This document shows positions 31,914 through 41,123 of a stretch of DNA of 50,695 nt, piece after piece. Source of the DNA: Olivibacter sitiensis DSM 17696. GTDB lineage: Bacteria > Bacteroidota > Bacteroidia > Sphingobacteriales > Sphingobacteriaceae. Under the pieces are notes generated by a model that saw only the letters and a list, made by a program, of their open reading frames with translations, was not told the DNA's origin and made no database searches. The DNA is taken from positions 1 through 50,695 of the forward strand of contig NZ_ATZA01000043.1 in assembly GCF_000427965.1 (NCBI RefSeq), read 5' to 3'. A program made the translations under genes and the position numbers. Position 1 is the stretch's first letter, and each line of letters starts with the position of its first letter.

Positions 31914-32612
31914 TTAGTGATCTTCGTCGCGCTCATGTACACGGATATTGAATTTTGCCATCAACTCCGGCAAGCCCAACTTCTTCTCGTGCTCAAAGAC
32001 CTCGCGATGGGGCTTGTCCAGCTTTTGCAGCAGCTCCAAAAGCTGGAGCTGCTCTTGTCGGTTCAAGGGCGACATCACCATATCGTTTACCGCATTGATG
32101 CGAGAGAGGGTCTTGTAAAAAGCTGCCCTGCCCATATCGGTCACGGAAAGCTTCTTGCTGCGCTTGTCATCTTGCGAAACCTCCTGAACGATCAGGTTCT
32201 TGCGCAACAAACGGCGGATGATCTCCATGCCCGTCGGTTTCAGTTGCACATGTTTTTCTATCAATTGGGATTGGGTATAGGAGCCCGCAAAAACCAGGCT
32301 GAGTACAAAGGCAAATTCATCATAGGTATCGAAGGGCGTTCCTTCAAGCGCCATGCGCACATAGTTCATCTTATAGCGTCCCAGATGGGTCAGTAAAGAG
32401 GATGCGGTATAGTGGGGCTGCCCCCCACGGTTCTTGCCATTCCATTGCAGCCTGTCTGCCAATTGCGCTGTGGTACTGGCGTTTTGTGCATGACGCTCCA
32501 TAAGCCAACGCGAGAAAGAAGGCATGTCAACTGCCCCCCCGCCGTACTCGGACTCAAAAGATTCCAACTCCAAAATCAAGCTTTTCAAAAATGCATAGCC
32601 GTACATATACAC
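31914..32612 (-). CDS. MarR-family transcriptional regulator
   Basis: 232 residues, ATG at 32612 (Met 3 also possible). The C-terminal half shows the winged helix: SYTQSQLIEKHVQLKPTGMEIIRRLLRKNLIVQEVSQDDKRSKKLSVTDMGRAAF, with the D-x-R-S/K wing typical of MarR. The N-terminal 110 residues are a helical extension longer than in most MarR proteins. The gene is divergent from crtI and runs into the photolyase gene 8 bp on, so the regulator and photolyase are one transcript. It probably controls the carotenoid operon in response to light or oxidative stress. Confidence 0.88.
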   Translation of the reverse strand: MYMYGYAFLKSLILELESFESEYGGGAVDMPSFSRWLMERHAQNASTTAQLADRLQWNGKNRGGQPHYTASSLLTHLGRYKMNYVRMALEGTPFDTYDEFAFVLSLVFAGSYTQSQLIEKHVQLKPTGMEIIRRLLRKNLIVQEVSQDDKRSKKLSVTDMGRAAFYKTLSRINAVNDMVMSPLNRQEQLQLLELLQKLDKPHREVFEHEKKLGLPELMAKFNIRVHERDEDH

Positions 32613-32649
32613 GTATTTAAAATGGGAATATGCAAAGTTACCAAATAAT

Positions 32650-32667
32650 TAGTATTAAAAAATACCA
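32650..32667. promoter_or_regulatory. Candidate MarR operator
   Basis: TAGTATT-AAAA-AATACCA, a 7-bp inverted repeat with one mismatch, lies in the crtI/marR divergent region, 32-50 bp upstream of the crt -7 box. Confidence 0.45.
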
Positions 32668-32697
32668 ATATTGTTATTGAAACATACTAAAATAATC

Positions 32698-32705
32698 TAT
32701 ATTTG
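32698..32705 (+). promoter_or_regulatory. TAnnTTTG -7 box of the carotenoid operon
   Basis: TATATTTG, 18 bp after a TTG (32677), and 17 bp before the crtI ATG, so the leader would be short. Confidence 0.6.
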
Positions 32706-32722
32706 TACAAAAACATATTAAT

Positions 32723-34264
32723 ATGCATTCACATGTTACCATAATTGGCGCTGGATTAGCTGGATTGGTTGCCTCCTGCTATTTACGAAAATGTGGGTTT
32801 GAGGTAAGTGTAGTGGAAAAAAATGCGACTCCTGGGGGCAGAGCAAGGCAATTTAGCGAAAAAGGCTTTGTGTTCGATATGGGTCCGAGTTGGTACTGGA
32901 TGCCCGATGTTTTCGAAAGCTTCTTTGCCGATTTTGGCAAAAAGACTTCCGACTATTACAAGCTAGTCAGGCTAAGCCCGTCTTACACGGTGTTTTTCGA
33001 AAACGAAGAATGGGACATTCCGTCCAGTATGGAAGAACTGGGGCGTTTATTTGAAACATTGGAGACCGGAAGCCGTGAAAGGTTGCAGGCCTATATGCAC
33101 GATGCCGCTGCAAAATACGCCGTAGGCATGCATCGATTTGCCAGTAAGCCCGCCTTGCATCTGTCGGAGTTTATGTCTGGCGACATCCTTTCGCTATTGC
33201 ACAAGCTGCAGCCCTTCCGCAACATGGAGCAACATGTGAACCGGTATTTCAGCCATCCCCTCATAAGAAAGATCATGCAGTTTCCCGTCATTTTCCTGGG
33301 CGCAATGCCCCACCGTATACCAGCCATGTACAGCCTGATGAACTATGCCGATACGAGGCTAGGAACCTGGTATCCACTGGGGGGCATGCACGAAATCGTA
33401 AAGGCGGTCTATAAGCTGGCGAAGGCCCTGGGAGTCAAGTTCCGTTTCGGTGCAGACGTAGCGGGCATTGATATGGAAGACAAAAAGGCCAGGGCAGTAC
33501 GATTCAACAACGAAAGGCTGGCAACGGATATCGTTATCGGTGCGGGCGACTACCATGGCATCGAATCGCTATTGCCAGAAGATTACCGCCAATACGACAA
33601 TCGCTATTGGGAAAGCAGGGAGATGGCTCCATCTTGCTTACTGTATTTCTTAGGTATTGATAAACGCTTGCCCTTGCAGCACCATTCGCTCTTTTTCGAC
33701 ACTTCCTTTGAAGGGCACGGCAAGGCCCTATATCAAGATCCTGAGTGGCCGAAAAATCCGCTCTTTTATGTCTGTGCCCCATCGGTTACCGATCCCAGCG
33801 TGGCTCCCGAAGGCTGTGAGAATCTCTTTGTGCTGATACCAGTTGCCGCGGGATTGGACGGAGACACTGCTGCCATGAGGCGAGAGTACCTAGACATGGT
33901 ATTGAAGAGGCTGGAAGAGCGAACGAAAACAGACATCAAAAACCACATCGTTTTCCAAAAAGATTATGCCATCAGTGATTTTCAGCAAGATTATCATGCT
34001 TTCAAAGGCAATGCCTACGGGCTGGCCAATACGCTCATGCAAACAGCCTTTGGCAAACCTAGGATGCATAGCCGCAAGGTGGAAAACCTATTTTTCTGTG
34101 GGCAGCTGACCGTTCCGGGGCCTGGGCTACCGCCTGCATTCCTGTCTGGCAAGATGGTAGCCGAACAAGTGCTCAAATATGCACAACAGAAACTCGATTT
34201 TTCCACTCATTCAACCAAAGAAAAACATGAATACCCTTTTTCTGTTCAGCCAAGCGAGCTTTAG
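32723..34264 (+). CDS. crtI: Phytoene desaturase (CrtI type)
   Basis: 513 residues. The FAD dinucleotide motif is at the N-terminus (TIIGAGLAGLVASCYLRKCG, about 6-25), followed by EKNATPGGRARQF and FDMGPSWYWMPDV. The C-terminal signature FFCGQLTVPGPGLPPAFLSGKMVAEQV is diagnostic for bacterial CrtI. It introduces double bonds into phytoene to make lycopene. First gene of the operon; crtB overlaps its end by 38 bp. Expression probably starts at the promoter at 32698 under the divergent MarR regulator. Confidence 0.96.
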   Translation: MHSHVTIIGAGLAGLVASCYLRKCGFEVSVVEKNATPGGRARQFSEKGFVFDMGPSWYWMPDVFESFFADFGKKTSDYYKLVRLSPSYTVFFENEEWDIPSSMEELGRLFETLETGSRERLQAYMHDAAAKYAVGMHRFASKPALHLSEFMSGDILSLLHKLQPFRNMEQHVNRYFSHPLIRKIMQFPVIFLGAMPHRIPAMYSLMNYADTRLGTWYPLGGMHEIVKAVYKLAKALGVKFRFGADVAGIDMEDKKARAVRFNNERLATDIVIGAGDYHGIESLLPEDYRQYDNRYWESREMAPSCLLYFLGIDKRLPLQHHSLFFDTSFEGHGKALYQDPEWPKNPLFYVCAPSVTDPSVAPEGCENLFVLIPVAAGLDGDTAAMRREYLDMVLKRLEERTKTDIKNHIVFQKDYAISDFQQDYHAFKGNAYGLANTLMQTAFGKPRMHSRKVENLFFCGQLTVPGPGLPPAFLSGKMVAEQVLKYAQQKLDFSTHSTKEKHEYPFSVQPSEL

Positions 34265-35072
34265 CTGCAGCCATAGCGTCACGAGAAAATACAGCACTTC
34301 CTTTTCGTCTGCCATCCAATTGCTGCATCCCGATCTGCGCGATCCCATAATGGGCATCTATGGTTTTGTGCGACTGGCAGACGAGATTGTGGACACTTTT
34401 CACGACTTCGACAAGCGAGCGCTGCTGGAAAAATTTGAAGAGGATACGTTCACGGCCATCGCACAGGGCATCAGCCTGAATCCCATTCTCCAAAGCTTCC
34501 AACTGGTGGTATGTCAATACCGCATCCAAAAAGCCTTGATCAGTGCTTTTTTCAGAAGCATGTTTACCGATCTGGAAAAAAAGGAATGGAAAAATGAACA
34601 GGAGCTGAAAGACTACATCTATGGCTCGGCAGAGGTAGTAGGCCTGATGTGCCTACAGGTATTTTGCGAGGGCAACGAGGCTTTGGTCAAACAGCTGGCA
34701 CCTGCGGCTACGGCCTTGGGGTCGGCTTTTCAGAAAGTGAACTTTTTGCGCGACATTCGGGACGATATGGAAAGCCTAGACAGGCAGTATTTCCCAAACG
34801 TAGATTTTAACCGCTTTAGTGCTGCGGACAAAAAATCCATCGAAGACGATATCTTACGGGATTTCAAGGCGGCCTTAAGGGGTATCGAGGGCCTGCCACC
34901 CAAGGCGCGCTTTGGCGTCTATGTGGCCTACCGCTATTACCTCTGCCTCTTTCAAAAGATAAGAAGCTTGCCGCCCGAGGTGGTGATGAAAAGGAGGGTG
35001 CGCGTACCCAATATGCAAAAGCTGCTGCTGGTGTTGCGACTCACCATCATGCGCAAACTTCATTTTACCTAA
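34227..35072 (+). CDS. crtB: Phytoene synthase
   Basis: 281 residues from MNTLFLFSQASFS at 34227, starting inside crtI (38-bp overlap, coupled translation). Trans-isoprenyl-diphosphate-synthase-type motifs are present: the first Asp-rich segment as DEIVDTFHD and the second as LRDIRDDMESLDR, with YIYGSAEVVGLM and CLQVFC typical of CrtB. It condenses two GGPP into phytoene. No GGPP synthase gene is in the window, so that precursor must come from elsewhere. Confidence 0.94.
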   Translation: MNTLFLFSQASFSCSHSVTRKYSTSFSSAIQLLHPDLRDPIMGIYGFVRLADEIVDTFHDFDKRALLEKFEEDTFTAIAQGISLNPILQSFQLVVCQYRIQKALISAFFRSMFTDLEKKEWKNEQELKDYIYGSAEVVGLMCLQVFCEGNEALVKQLAPAATALGSAFQKVNFLRDIRDDMESLDRQYFPNVDFNRFSAADKKSIEDDILRDFKAALRGIEGLPPKARFGVYVAYRYYLCLFQKIRSLPPEVVMKRRVRVPNMQKLLLVLRLTIMRKLHFT

Positions 35073-35085
35073 ATTGGTTTACATT

Positions 35086-35574
35086 ATGACATATATCGCT
35101 TATGTCTTGGTTGTAATAGCTGTGTTCTTTGCCATGGAATGGGTGGCCTGGGCTACACATCGCTACATCATGCACGGATTGCTATGGTTTTTGCACCGCG
35201 ACCACCACCAGCCACACGAGGGCAAACTGGAAAAGAACGATTGGTTTGCCATCATATTCTCCATTCCCAGTATAGGCAGCTTCCTACTCGGCAAGCTCTG
35301 GTCCAATCCTTGGCTCTATTGCATCGGGCTAGGCATCCTATTGTACGGCATTGCCTACTTCTTCGTACACGACATCATCGTGCACCAACGCGTCAGGTGG
35401 TTTACGCGTACGCGAAGCAGGTATGTAAAGCAGCTGCGCTGGGCGCACAAGATGCATCACAAGCATTTGGGAAAGGAAAACGGTGAATCTTTTGGCTTCT
35501 TATTTGTCGAAAAGAAATACCGCGACAAAATTGAAAGAGATGAACAGCTGCAACAAAAAAATACAGGCAAATGA
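35086..35574 (+). CDS. crtZ: Beta-carotene hydroxylase (CrtZ type)
   Basis: 162 residues from MTYIAYVLVVIAVFFAMEWV. Histidine clusters HRYIMH, HRDHHQPH, HDIIVHQR and HKMHHKH give the di-iron non-haem membrane hydroxylase signature of the CrtZ/fatty-acid hydroxylase group. Two to four membrane helices surround them. It adds 3-hydroxyl groups to beta-ionone rings, giving zeaxanthin. It is followed by crtY with a 35-bp overlap; crtB ends 13 bp before its start. Confidence 0.93.
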   Translation: MTYIAYVLVVIAVFFAMEWVAWATHRYIMHGLLWFLHRDHHQPHEGKLEKNDWFAIIFSIPSIGSFLLGKLWSNPWLYCIGLGILLYGIAYFFVHDIIVHQRVRWFTRTRSRYVKQLRWAHKMHHKHLGKENGESFGFLFVEKKYRDKIERDEQLQQKNTGK

Positions 35575-36751
35575 GCCTTTTGATTTTGCCATAATCGGTA
35601 CCGGCCTTGCCGGATTGATGCTGGCTGTCGCCCTACTGGAGAACAAGCCTACTGCCCAAAAAAAGATCCTCTTGCTAGATAGTTCCTTTGATGGATATGC
35701 CCCGCGCACTTGGTGTTTCTGGCAAGCCGGCACTTCAAAATGGGATCATTTGGCGGAGAAAAGCTGGACCAACGTGGCTTTTGCCCTTGGAGACAAAACA
35801 CTGAAAAAGAACTTGCTGCCCTACAGCTATAACCTGATCTCGTCCAATAGGTTTCGCGAATACGCCTGGTCCATCATTCGGAAGCATGGCCATGTGCATG
35901 CCGAAGAGGCAAGCGTATGCAGCATCACCACCATTGGCAATGAGCAAGTGATCAAAACGGCAGACAGCACCTTCCGTGCCCATAGCGTTTTCGATAGCCG
36001 CTTCGAGCCACAAGCACTACAGCACCGTGCGGGGCATACGCTATATCAACAATTCGTAGGTCATTTCGTGCAAGCGAAACAAGCCATTTTTGACCCGAGT
36101 ACCGCCCTTTTGATGGATTTTACCGTGCCGCAGTCGCAAGCGGTAGCCTTCTGCTATTTATTGCCTACTTCTGCCCACACCGCCTTGGTGGAATATACGC
36201 TCTTTACGCCAAGCATCCTTCCCGAGCACCAATTGGAACAGGCGCTGGAGCGCTATATCCAGGAAAAGTTTCCCGAGGCGGAAATGACCGCAATTGCAAG
36301 GGAAAAAGGCATCATCCCTATGACGGACTATCAATTTACCCAGCCACATCGGGGCATTGTCCCCATTGGTACCGCAGGTGGCTGTAGCAAGCCCTCCACG
36401 GGCTATACCTTTTCATTTGTTTGCCGACATACGGAAAAAATAATCCAAGATATCAATGCAGGCAAAATGCCCAGAGCCTACAAGGAGGAGGTACCCACAA
36501 GATTCGACTTTTACGATCGCATCATGCTAGCCATCATGGAAAAGTACCCCGAGAAAGGTGCGGGGCTGCTCTTCCGTTTGTTCCAAAACAACAAAGTGCA
36601 AGATGTACTGCGTTTCCTCGACAACCAGTCGACCATAGGCACCGAGTTATCCATTTTCAAGAGCCTGCCCATCGGGTTGTTTTCTAAACAGGCCATCCAG
36701 GAACTCCTAAAAAGCCCTTGCAAGCTATCTAAGCGAAATGTGGATCGGTGA
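35540..36751 (+). CDS. crtY: Lycopene cyclase (CrtY/CrtL type)
   Basis: 403 residues from MNSCNKKIQANEPF at 35540, inside the end of crtZ. The FAD/NAD-binding motif is FAIIGTGLAGLMLAVAL (about 16-32), then DGYAPRTWCFW and, later, GIVPIGTAGGCSKPSTGYTF, which are characteristic of CrtY. It closes both ends of lycopene to beta-carotene. The gene order crtI-crtB-crtZ-crtY therefore gives a zeaxanthin pathway from GGPP. Its 3' end overlaps the convergent DUF2141 gene by 27 bp. Confidence 0.93.
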   Translation: MNSCNKKIQANEPFDFAIIGTGLAGLMLAVALLENKPTAQKKILLLDSSFDGYAPRTWCFWQAGTSKWDHLAEKSWTNVAFALGDKTLKKNLLPYSYNLISSNRFREYAWSIIRKHGHVHAEEASVCSITTIGNEQVIKTADSTFRAHSVFDSRFEPQALQHRAGHTLYQQFVGHFVQAKQAIFDPSTALLMDFTVPQSQAVAFCYLLPTSAHTALVEYTLFTPSILPEHQLEQALERYIQEKFPEAEMTAIAREKGIIPMTDYQFTQPHRGIVPIGTAGGCSKPSTGYTFSFVCRHTEKIIQDINAGKMPRAYKEEVPTRFDFYDRIMLAIMEKYPEKGAGLLFRLFQNNKVQDVLRFLDNQSTIGTELSIFKSLPIGLFSKQAIQELLKSPCKLSKRNVDR

Positions 36752-37144
36752 GGCCACTTCCTCTACGTATACCGATGCCTCCTCAAAGCTGGGAGCCCGC
36801 ATCAAAGGTCGCTTATCGCCCGAAAAGCCATATTTTTCCTTCGGTATACCCCACATGTTCTTATCCAGCACACCATTGCCATTTTCGTCTAGGAATAAAA
36901 GTATGGCATATCGACCACTAGGTATACTTTCTACGGCTATCGTCGTTTCCGAAAGCCCAGATACCGCCACTATTTTTTTCCGAAAGGCTTTTTCGGGCTT
37001 CATATAGTCCTGCTCACTATCGTACAACGCCAGGTATATATTCCCTTTCCGCTGGTCTATATTACTCACCGACACCTTCACCTGGGCTTGTACCACGCAG
37101 TTGCAAAAAGGGATAGAGGCCAGTATTATCAATACGTATTTCAT
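36725..37144 (-). CDS. DUF2141-family secreted protein
   Basis: 139 residues from MKYVLIILASIPFCNCVVQA at 37144. A signal peptide (about 21 residues) precedes a beta-sandwich domain with KVSVSNIDQRKGNIYLALYDSE, IPSGRYAILLFLDENGNGVLDKN and MWGIPKEKYGFSGD. The D-x-N-x-N-G-x-L-D loop and the GIPxExYGFS segment are the DUF2141 signature. These exported proteins of unknown role are often found beside carotenoid genes in Bacteroidota and Alphaproteobacteria. It converges on crtY and overlaps it by 27 bp. Confidence 0.88.
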   Translation of the reverse strand: MKYVLIILASIPFCNCVVQAQVKVSVSNIDQRKGNIYLALYDSEQDYMKPEKAFRKKIVAVSGLSETTIAVESIPSGRYAILLFLDENGNGVLDKNMWGIPKEKYGFSGDKRPLMRAPSFEEASVYVEEVASPIHISLR

Positions 37145-37352
37145 CAGAAAAGAATTTGTTCTCAATGGCGGGTTTTCTCTGTCTATGAGGCTTTTTTATC
37201 CTTGAGATAAGAACACATCCAAAGCTGTCATCAGCCAAAACTATAGAATTCTCATCAAAGCAGACCCATTTTTCTCAATAAAATAAACGGGTTCTATACC
37301 CAAAACGCTCAATTTATCCGACCTTTGCCGTCCTACTATCTATTGATTGTTC

Positions 37353-39467
37353 ATGAAAGTTTGCATTGCCGAAAAGCCAAGTGTTGCCAAAGACATCGCC
37401 GATATTATCGGAGCAAAACAACGCAAAAACGGCTATTACGAGGGCAACGGCTATCAGGTTACCTGGACCTTCGGGCATTTCTGCACCTTGAAAGAACCGC
37501 ATGACTATTCCGAGCAATGGAAATACTGGCGGTTGGAAAACCTGCCCATGATCCCGCCTAGCTTCGGAATCAAACTGATAGACAATGCTGGTGTGCTGAG
37601 GCAGTTCAAAGTCATCGAAGAGCTGGTGCAGCAGTCCGAAGAGGTCATCAACTGTGGGGACGCCGGCCAGGAAGGGGAGTTGATACAACGCTGGGTATTG
37701 CTGAAGGCAAAATGCACGGTGCCCGTAAAAAGGCTTTGGATCTCCTCCCTCACCGAACAGGCCATCAGGGAAGGGTTCCAGAAACTGAAAGAGGCCCATC
37801 AATATGACAATCTCTATGCCGCTGGCAGTGCCCGAGCCATCGGCGACTGGCTGCTGGGGATGAACGCGACACGCTTGTTTACCAAAAAATTTGCCCAGGG
37901 AAAGACCGTCCTGTCCATCGGAAGGGTACAGACGCCCACCCTGGCCATGATCGTACAAAGGCAGAAAGAAATCAACGCCTTTGTGGTCGAGGAATACTGG
38001 GAGCTGAAAACCCTTTACCGCGAAACGGAATTTACTTCCACTATAGATCGAATCAAGGTACTGGAAAGGGCAGAGAAGGGCCTGGCCTATTTGCAGGAGC
38101 ACCCCTTTGAGATTACCGCTTTCGAGCGCAAGGAAGGCAAAGAAGGTAATCCCCGCCTATTCGATCTTACGGCCCTGCAGGTAGAGGCCAATAAAAAATA
38201 TGCTTTCTCTGCCGATGATACCCTAAAATATATCCAAAATCTCTATGAGAAAAAATTGGTAACCTACCCAAGGGTAGACACCACCTACCTCTCGGAAGAC
38301 CTCCATCCCAAGGTGGCCGATATCCTTCGGGATATGGAGCCTTATAAAGAGCTCATCGCTCCAGTATTGGCAAAGCCCATTCCCAAGCTGAAGGCGGTCT
38401 TTGACGACAAAAAAGTGACAGACCACCACGCCATCATCCCCACAGGCATGTATCCCGGAGGCATTTCCCTGCAGGAGAAACGCATCTATGACCTTGTAGC
38501 AAGGCGGTTCATTGCCGTTTTCTACCCCGAGTGTAAAATAGCCAACACCACCGTGCTGGGTAAGGTGGGACAAGTAGGCTTCAAAGCCACGGGCAAGCAG
38601 ATCCTAGAGCCCGGGTGGAAAGAAGTATATGCCCAGGACGCGGTGGCCAGGAAGGAGGGAGAGGAAGAGGAAAAGATCTTGCCCCATTTCACGGTAGGGG
38701 AAAATGGCCCCCATACGCCCCGAATACACCACGGCAAAACGACCCCGCCCAAGCCTTATACCGAAGCAAGCTTGCTAAGGGCCATGGAAACAGCCGGAAA
38801 GCAGGTAGATGATGAAGAGATGCGGGAGTTGTTGAAAGATAATGGCATAGGCAGGCCTTCCACCAGGGCAAATATCATTGAGACGCTGTTTCGCCGAAAG
38901 TACATTGAAAAGCGTAAGAAGAACATCCACGCCACCCAAACCGGTATCGACCTGATAGATACCATACAAACGCAACTATTGAAAAGCCCCGAGCTGACGG
39001 GCATATGGGAACGCAAACTGCGGCTCATCGAAAAGGGCGAATATGCCTTGGATACCTTCAAACAGGAACTGATACAAATGGTGGTTGACCTTACCCACGA
39101 AGTGAAAACCGCCAATTACAAGGTGATTGCCGTTGTGGAGGAATCGTCTTCTCCAAAAGCAGAGAAGACTAACACCCCAACGACACCCAAGCAATCCATC
39201 AGCATAGAAGAACTACCTTGTCCCAAATGCAAGAAGCAGCTCATGAAAAAAGGGAATGCCGCATATGGATGTGCCAACTTCAAGGTATGCGGCTTCAAAG
39301 TGCCGTTTGAACTGTTTGGCAAAAAGCTGACGGAAAAACAAGTGGCGGATCTACTGACCAAGGGCAAGACCACTAAGCTAAAGGGACTACAGGTGCCTGG
39401 CAAGGAGCATATCACCGCAGGCAAACTGATCATCAATGAGCGGTTCGACATTGATATAGCGCCTTAA
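37353..39467 (+). CDS. topB: DNA topoisomerase III
   Basis: 704 residues from MKVCIAEKPSVAKDIADIIG. The Toprim domain carries the E of EKPS and the D-x-D-like cluster NCGDAGQEGEL. The catalytic tyrosine lies in KLVTYPRVDTTYLSEDL. LKDNGIGRPSTRANIIETL matches the type IA core, and a C-terminal zinc-finger unit (LPCPKCKKQL ... YGCANFKVCGFKVPF) ends the protein. It relaxes and decatenates negatively supercoiled DNA by passing single strands. Copies occur on conjugative elements too, but no transfer gene is near. It stands alone. Confidence 0.94.
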   Translation: MKVCIAEKPSVAKDIADIIGAKQRKNGYYEGNGYQVTWTFGHFCTLKEPHDYSEQWKYWRLENLPMIPPSFGIKLIDNAGVLRQFKVIEELVQQSEEVINCGDAGQEGELIQRWVLLKAKCTVPVKRLWISSLTEQAIREGFQKLKEAHQYDNLYAAGSARAIGDWLLGMNATRLFTKKFAQGKTVLSIGRVQTPTLAMIVQRQKEINAFVVEEYWELKTLYRETEFTSTIDRIKVLERAEKGLAYLQEHPFEITAFERKEGKEGNPRLFDLTALQVEANKKYAFSADDTLKYIQNLYEKKLVTYPRVDTTYLSEDLHPKVADILRDMEPYKELIAPVLAKPIPKLKAVFDDKKVTDHHAIIPTGMYPGGISLQEKRIYDLVARRFIAVFYPECKIANTTVLGKVGQVGFKATGKQILEPGWKEVYAQDAVARKEGEEEEKILPHFTVGENGPHTPRIHHGKTTPPKPYTEASLLRAMETAGKQVDDEEMRELLKDNGIGRPSTRANIIETLFRRKYIEKRKKNIHATQTGIDLIDTIQTQLLKSPELTGIWERKLRLIEKGEYALDTFKQELIQMVVDLTHEVKTANYKVIAVVEESSSPKAEKTNTPTTPKQSISIEELPCPKCKKQLMKKGNAAYGCANFKVCGFKVPFELFGKKLTEKQVADLLTKGKTTKLKGLQVPGKEHITAGKLIINERFDIDIAP

Positions 39468-39573
39468 CGGACAAGTTTCCCACCTTCGCTGATGGCAGAA
39501 ACAAAGCCCAGAGTATGCCTCTGCAGCAGGATTGGATAGCACAAGAATTTCTCCTTTATCTGCTTATTGCTTT

Positions 39574-40413
39574 TTAGTCAATGCTTTTCATCAGGTCAAA
39601 ACAAAGCTTGTCGATATTGGCCATATCAGGGTGGAATGCCTATACATTGGAAAGAATGACGATTCCGGTGCTGTTTATAGTATCCATCGCCATGGAAGAG
39701 GAGTATCCGCCCGTGCCTCCGTTGTGCCAATAAATGTCCTTTCCCCATTCTGCCTTAAGGATATGCCAACCTAGGCCCAGGTTCGAGGGCAATCTGGGAA
39801 GGCCAGAGGCGTGGTTGGCCAAGCCTACGAAGGAGATAGCTATATCATCTTTAAAAGGGAAATCATAAAAGGTATTGATGTTGTCATCCAGTTTTATTTT
39901 TTGCTCGAGCACGGCATCGGCCAGCAGCGTAGCGGTAAACACCTTGGTAATGGAGCCGATCTCAAAAACGCTGTCCTTATTGTCGATGGTCTTGAGGCTA
40001 TCGTTTTCCTTGATGATGCCATAGTACTTTACGGCTCCATTTTCAATGACCGCTATGGAAAGCTGCGTTTTGTCGGAAAAGGTGCCTGTGCGGTCAAAAA
40101 TAAGTTGCGCCTGCTCTTGTGGTATATTTCCCAATGCGTTTACGGTATTTCCCGCTGCATTACGCTTTTCTTCAAATGGTTTGAGAAAAAGTCCGTTGAT
40201 TTGATTTTGGTCATCGAGCGAAAGGTTTAGGATAAGTACCGCCCTTTCAAACGTCGTTTTGTACGAAGCGTACGTCCCCTGTTGGAAGGCCACAAACTCC
40301 TCCTGGGTAATGTTGCCTACTTGCTTTTTCAGTCCGGACAAGAATTCGTTTGTCTTATCGAGCGGTATTGTATCCTGACAGAATCCAAAAAATTTCTTTT
40401 TTTTGCCAATCAT
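39574..40413 (-). pseudogene. Serine hydrolase (class C beta-lactamase-like), internally deleted
   Basis: From MIGKKKKFFGFCQDTIPLDK at 40413 the frame has an N-terminal domain of the DUF3887-like kind, then the hydrolase: FEIGSITKVFTATLLADAVL, with S-x-x-K as SITK, and FVGLANHASGLPRLPSNL. The text then jumps to LGWHILKAEWGKDIYWHNGG, so about 100 residues including the usual Y-x-N region are missing. A TAG follows ILSNV and the frame continues AFHPDMANIDKLCFDLMKSID to a stop at 39574. The hydrophobic signal peptide core is also missing before FGFCQ. The gene is almost surely dead. Confidence 0.85.
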
Positions 40414-40446
40414 CCTTATCTTGCACAGTAATAAACACATTCTACC

Positions 40447-40833
40447 ATGGTCTCCAAGATAACAGAAGGCGTTAAGATAGCCGTAGAAGCGATATACCAA
40501 CCCGAATATTCGCAACCGGACAACGATCATTTCATGTTTGCCTACAAGATTACCATAGAAAACAATAATGATTATAGCGTGCAGTTGTTGAGGAGGCATT
40601 GGTTCATTTTTGATTCGAACAGTACCCATCGCGAGGTGGAAGGCGATGGAGTGGTAGGTGTGCAGCCCATCATTGCACCAGGGGATACGTATTCCTACGT
40701 ATCGGGCTGCAACCTCAAGACCGATATGGGCAGCATGCAGGGTTACTATGAAATGCTGCGCGAAATAGACGGTGTCATCATTACCGTAGAGATACCAAAA
40801 TTCAGCCTAATGGCAGACCATAAACTTAACTAA
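40447..40833 (+). CDS. apaG: ApaG-family protein
   Basis: 128 residues. The beta-sandwich motifs HFMFAYKITIENNNDYSVQLLRRHWFIFDSN, VVGVQPIIAPGDTYSYVSGCNLKTDMGSMQGYYEM and VEIPKFSL are diagnostic for ApaG, a small FnIII-like domain protein linked to magnesium/cobalt tolerance and, in enterobacteria, encoded beside apaH. Its biochemical role is uncertain. It is divergent from the dead hydrolase (33 bp between starts) and monocistronic here. Confidence 0.93.
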   Translation: MVSKITEGVKIAVEAIYQPEYSQPDNDHFMFAYKITIENNNDYSVQLLRRHWFIFDSNSTHREVEGDGVVGVQPIIAPGDTYSYVSGCNLKTDMGSMQGYYEMLREIDGVIITVEIPKFSLMADHKLN

Positions 40834-40973
40834 ATCAGTAAGTTATAAGTATCAGGTTATAAGTTTAAAATTCTTTATAAATTTCATATTCGGTATATTT
40901 ATAACTGAAAACTTAAGACAGACTACTGACACTCTCGATCCTCCATACCTATACTTCGATACTAGATAATTGT

Positions 40974-40981
40974 GTACCTTT
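40974..40981 (+). promoter_or_regulatory. TAnnTTTG -7 box, probable promoter of the 41124 operon
   Basis: TACCTTTG in the 290-bp gene-free stretch 40834-41123, about 140 bp before the next start. The stretch holds nothing else I recognise. Confidence 0.4.
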
Positions 40982-41123
40982 GCAAATTAAATAATTGAAC
41001 TATTAGTGCTTTGCCAATAGCCAATTATTTTTGTTTTGGACTTTTTAATTTTTACTGGGTGGCCTTTGGCACAAAGAATGCTGCAATACCTTTATTTATC
41101 CAAAATTCTATAACTACTTGAAC

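Noticed and set aside
37353-39467. topB as a marker of a conjugative element
   Set aside because: No relaxase, tra or integrase gene is nearby; a chromosomal copy is simpler.
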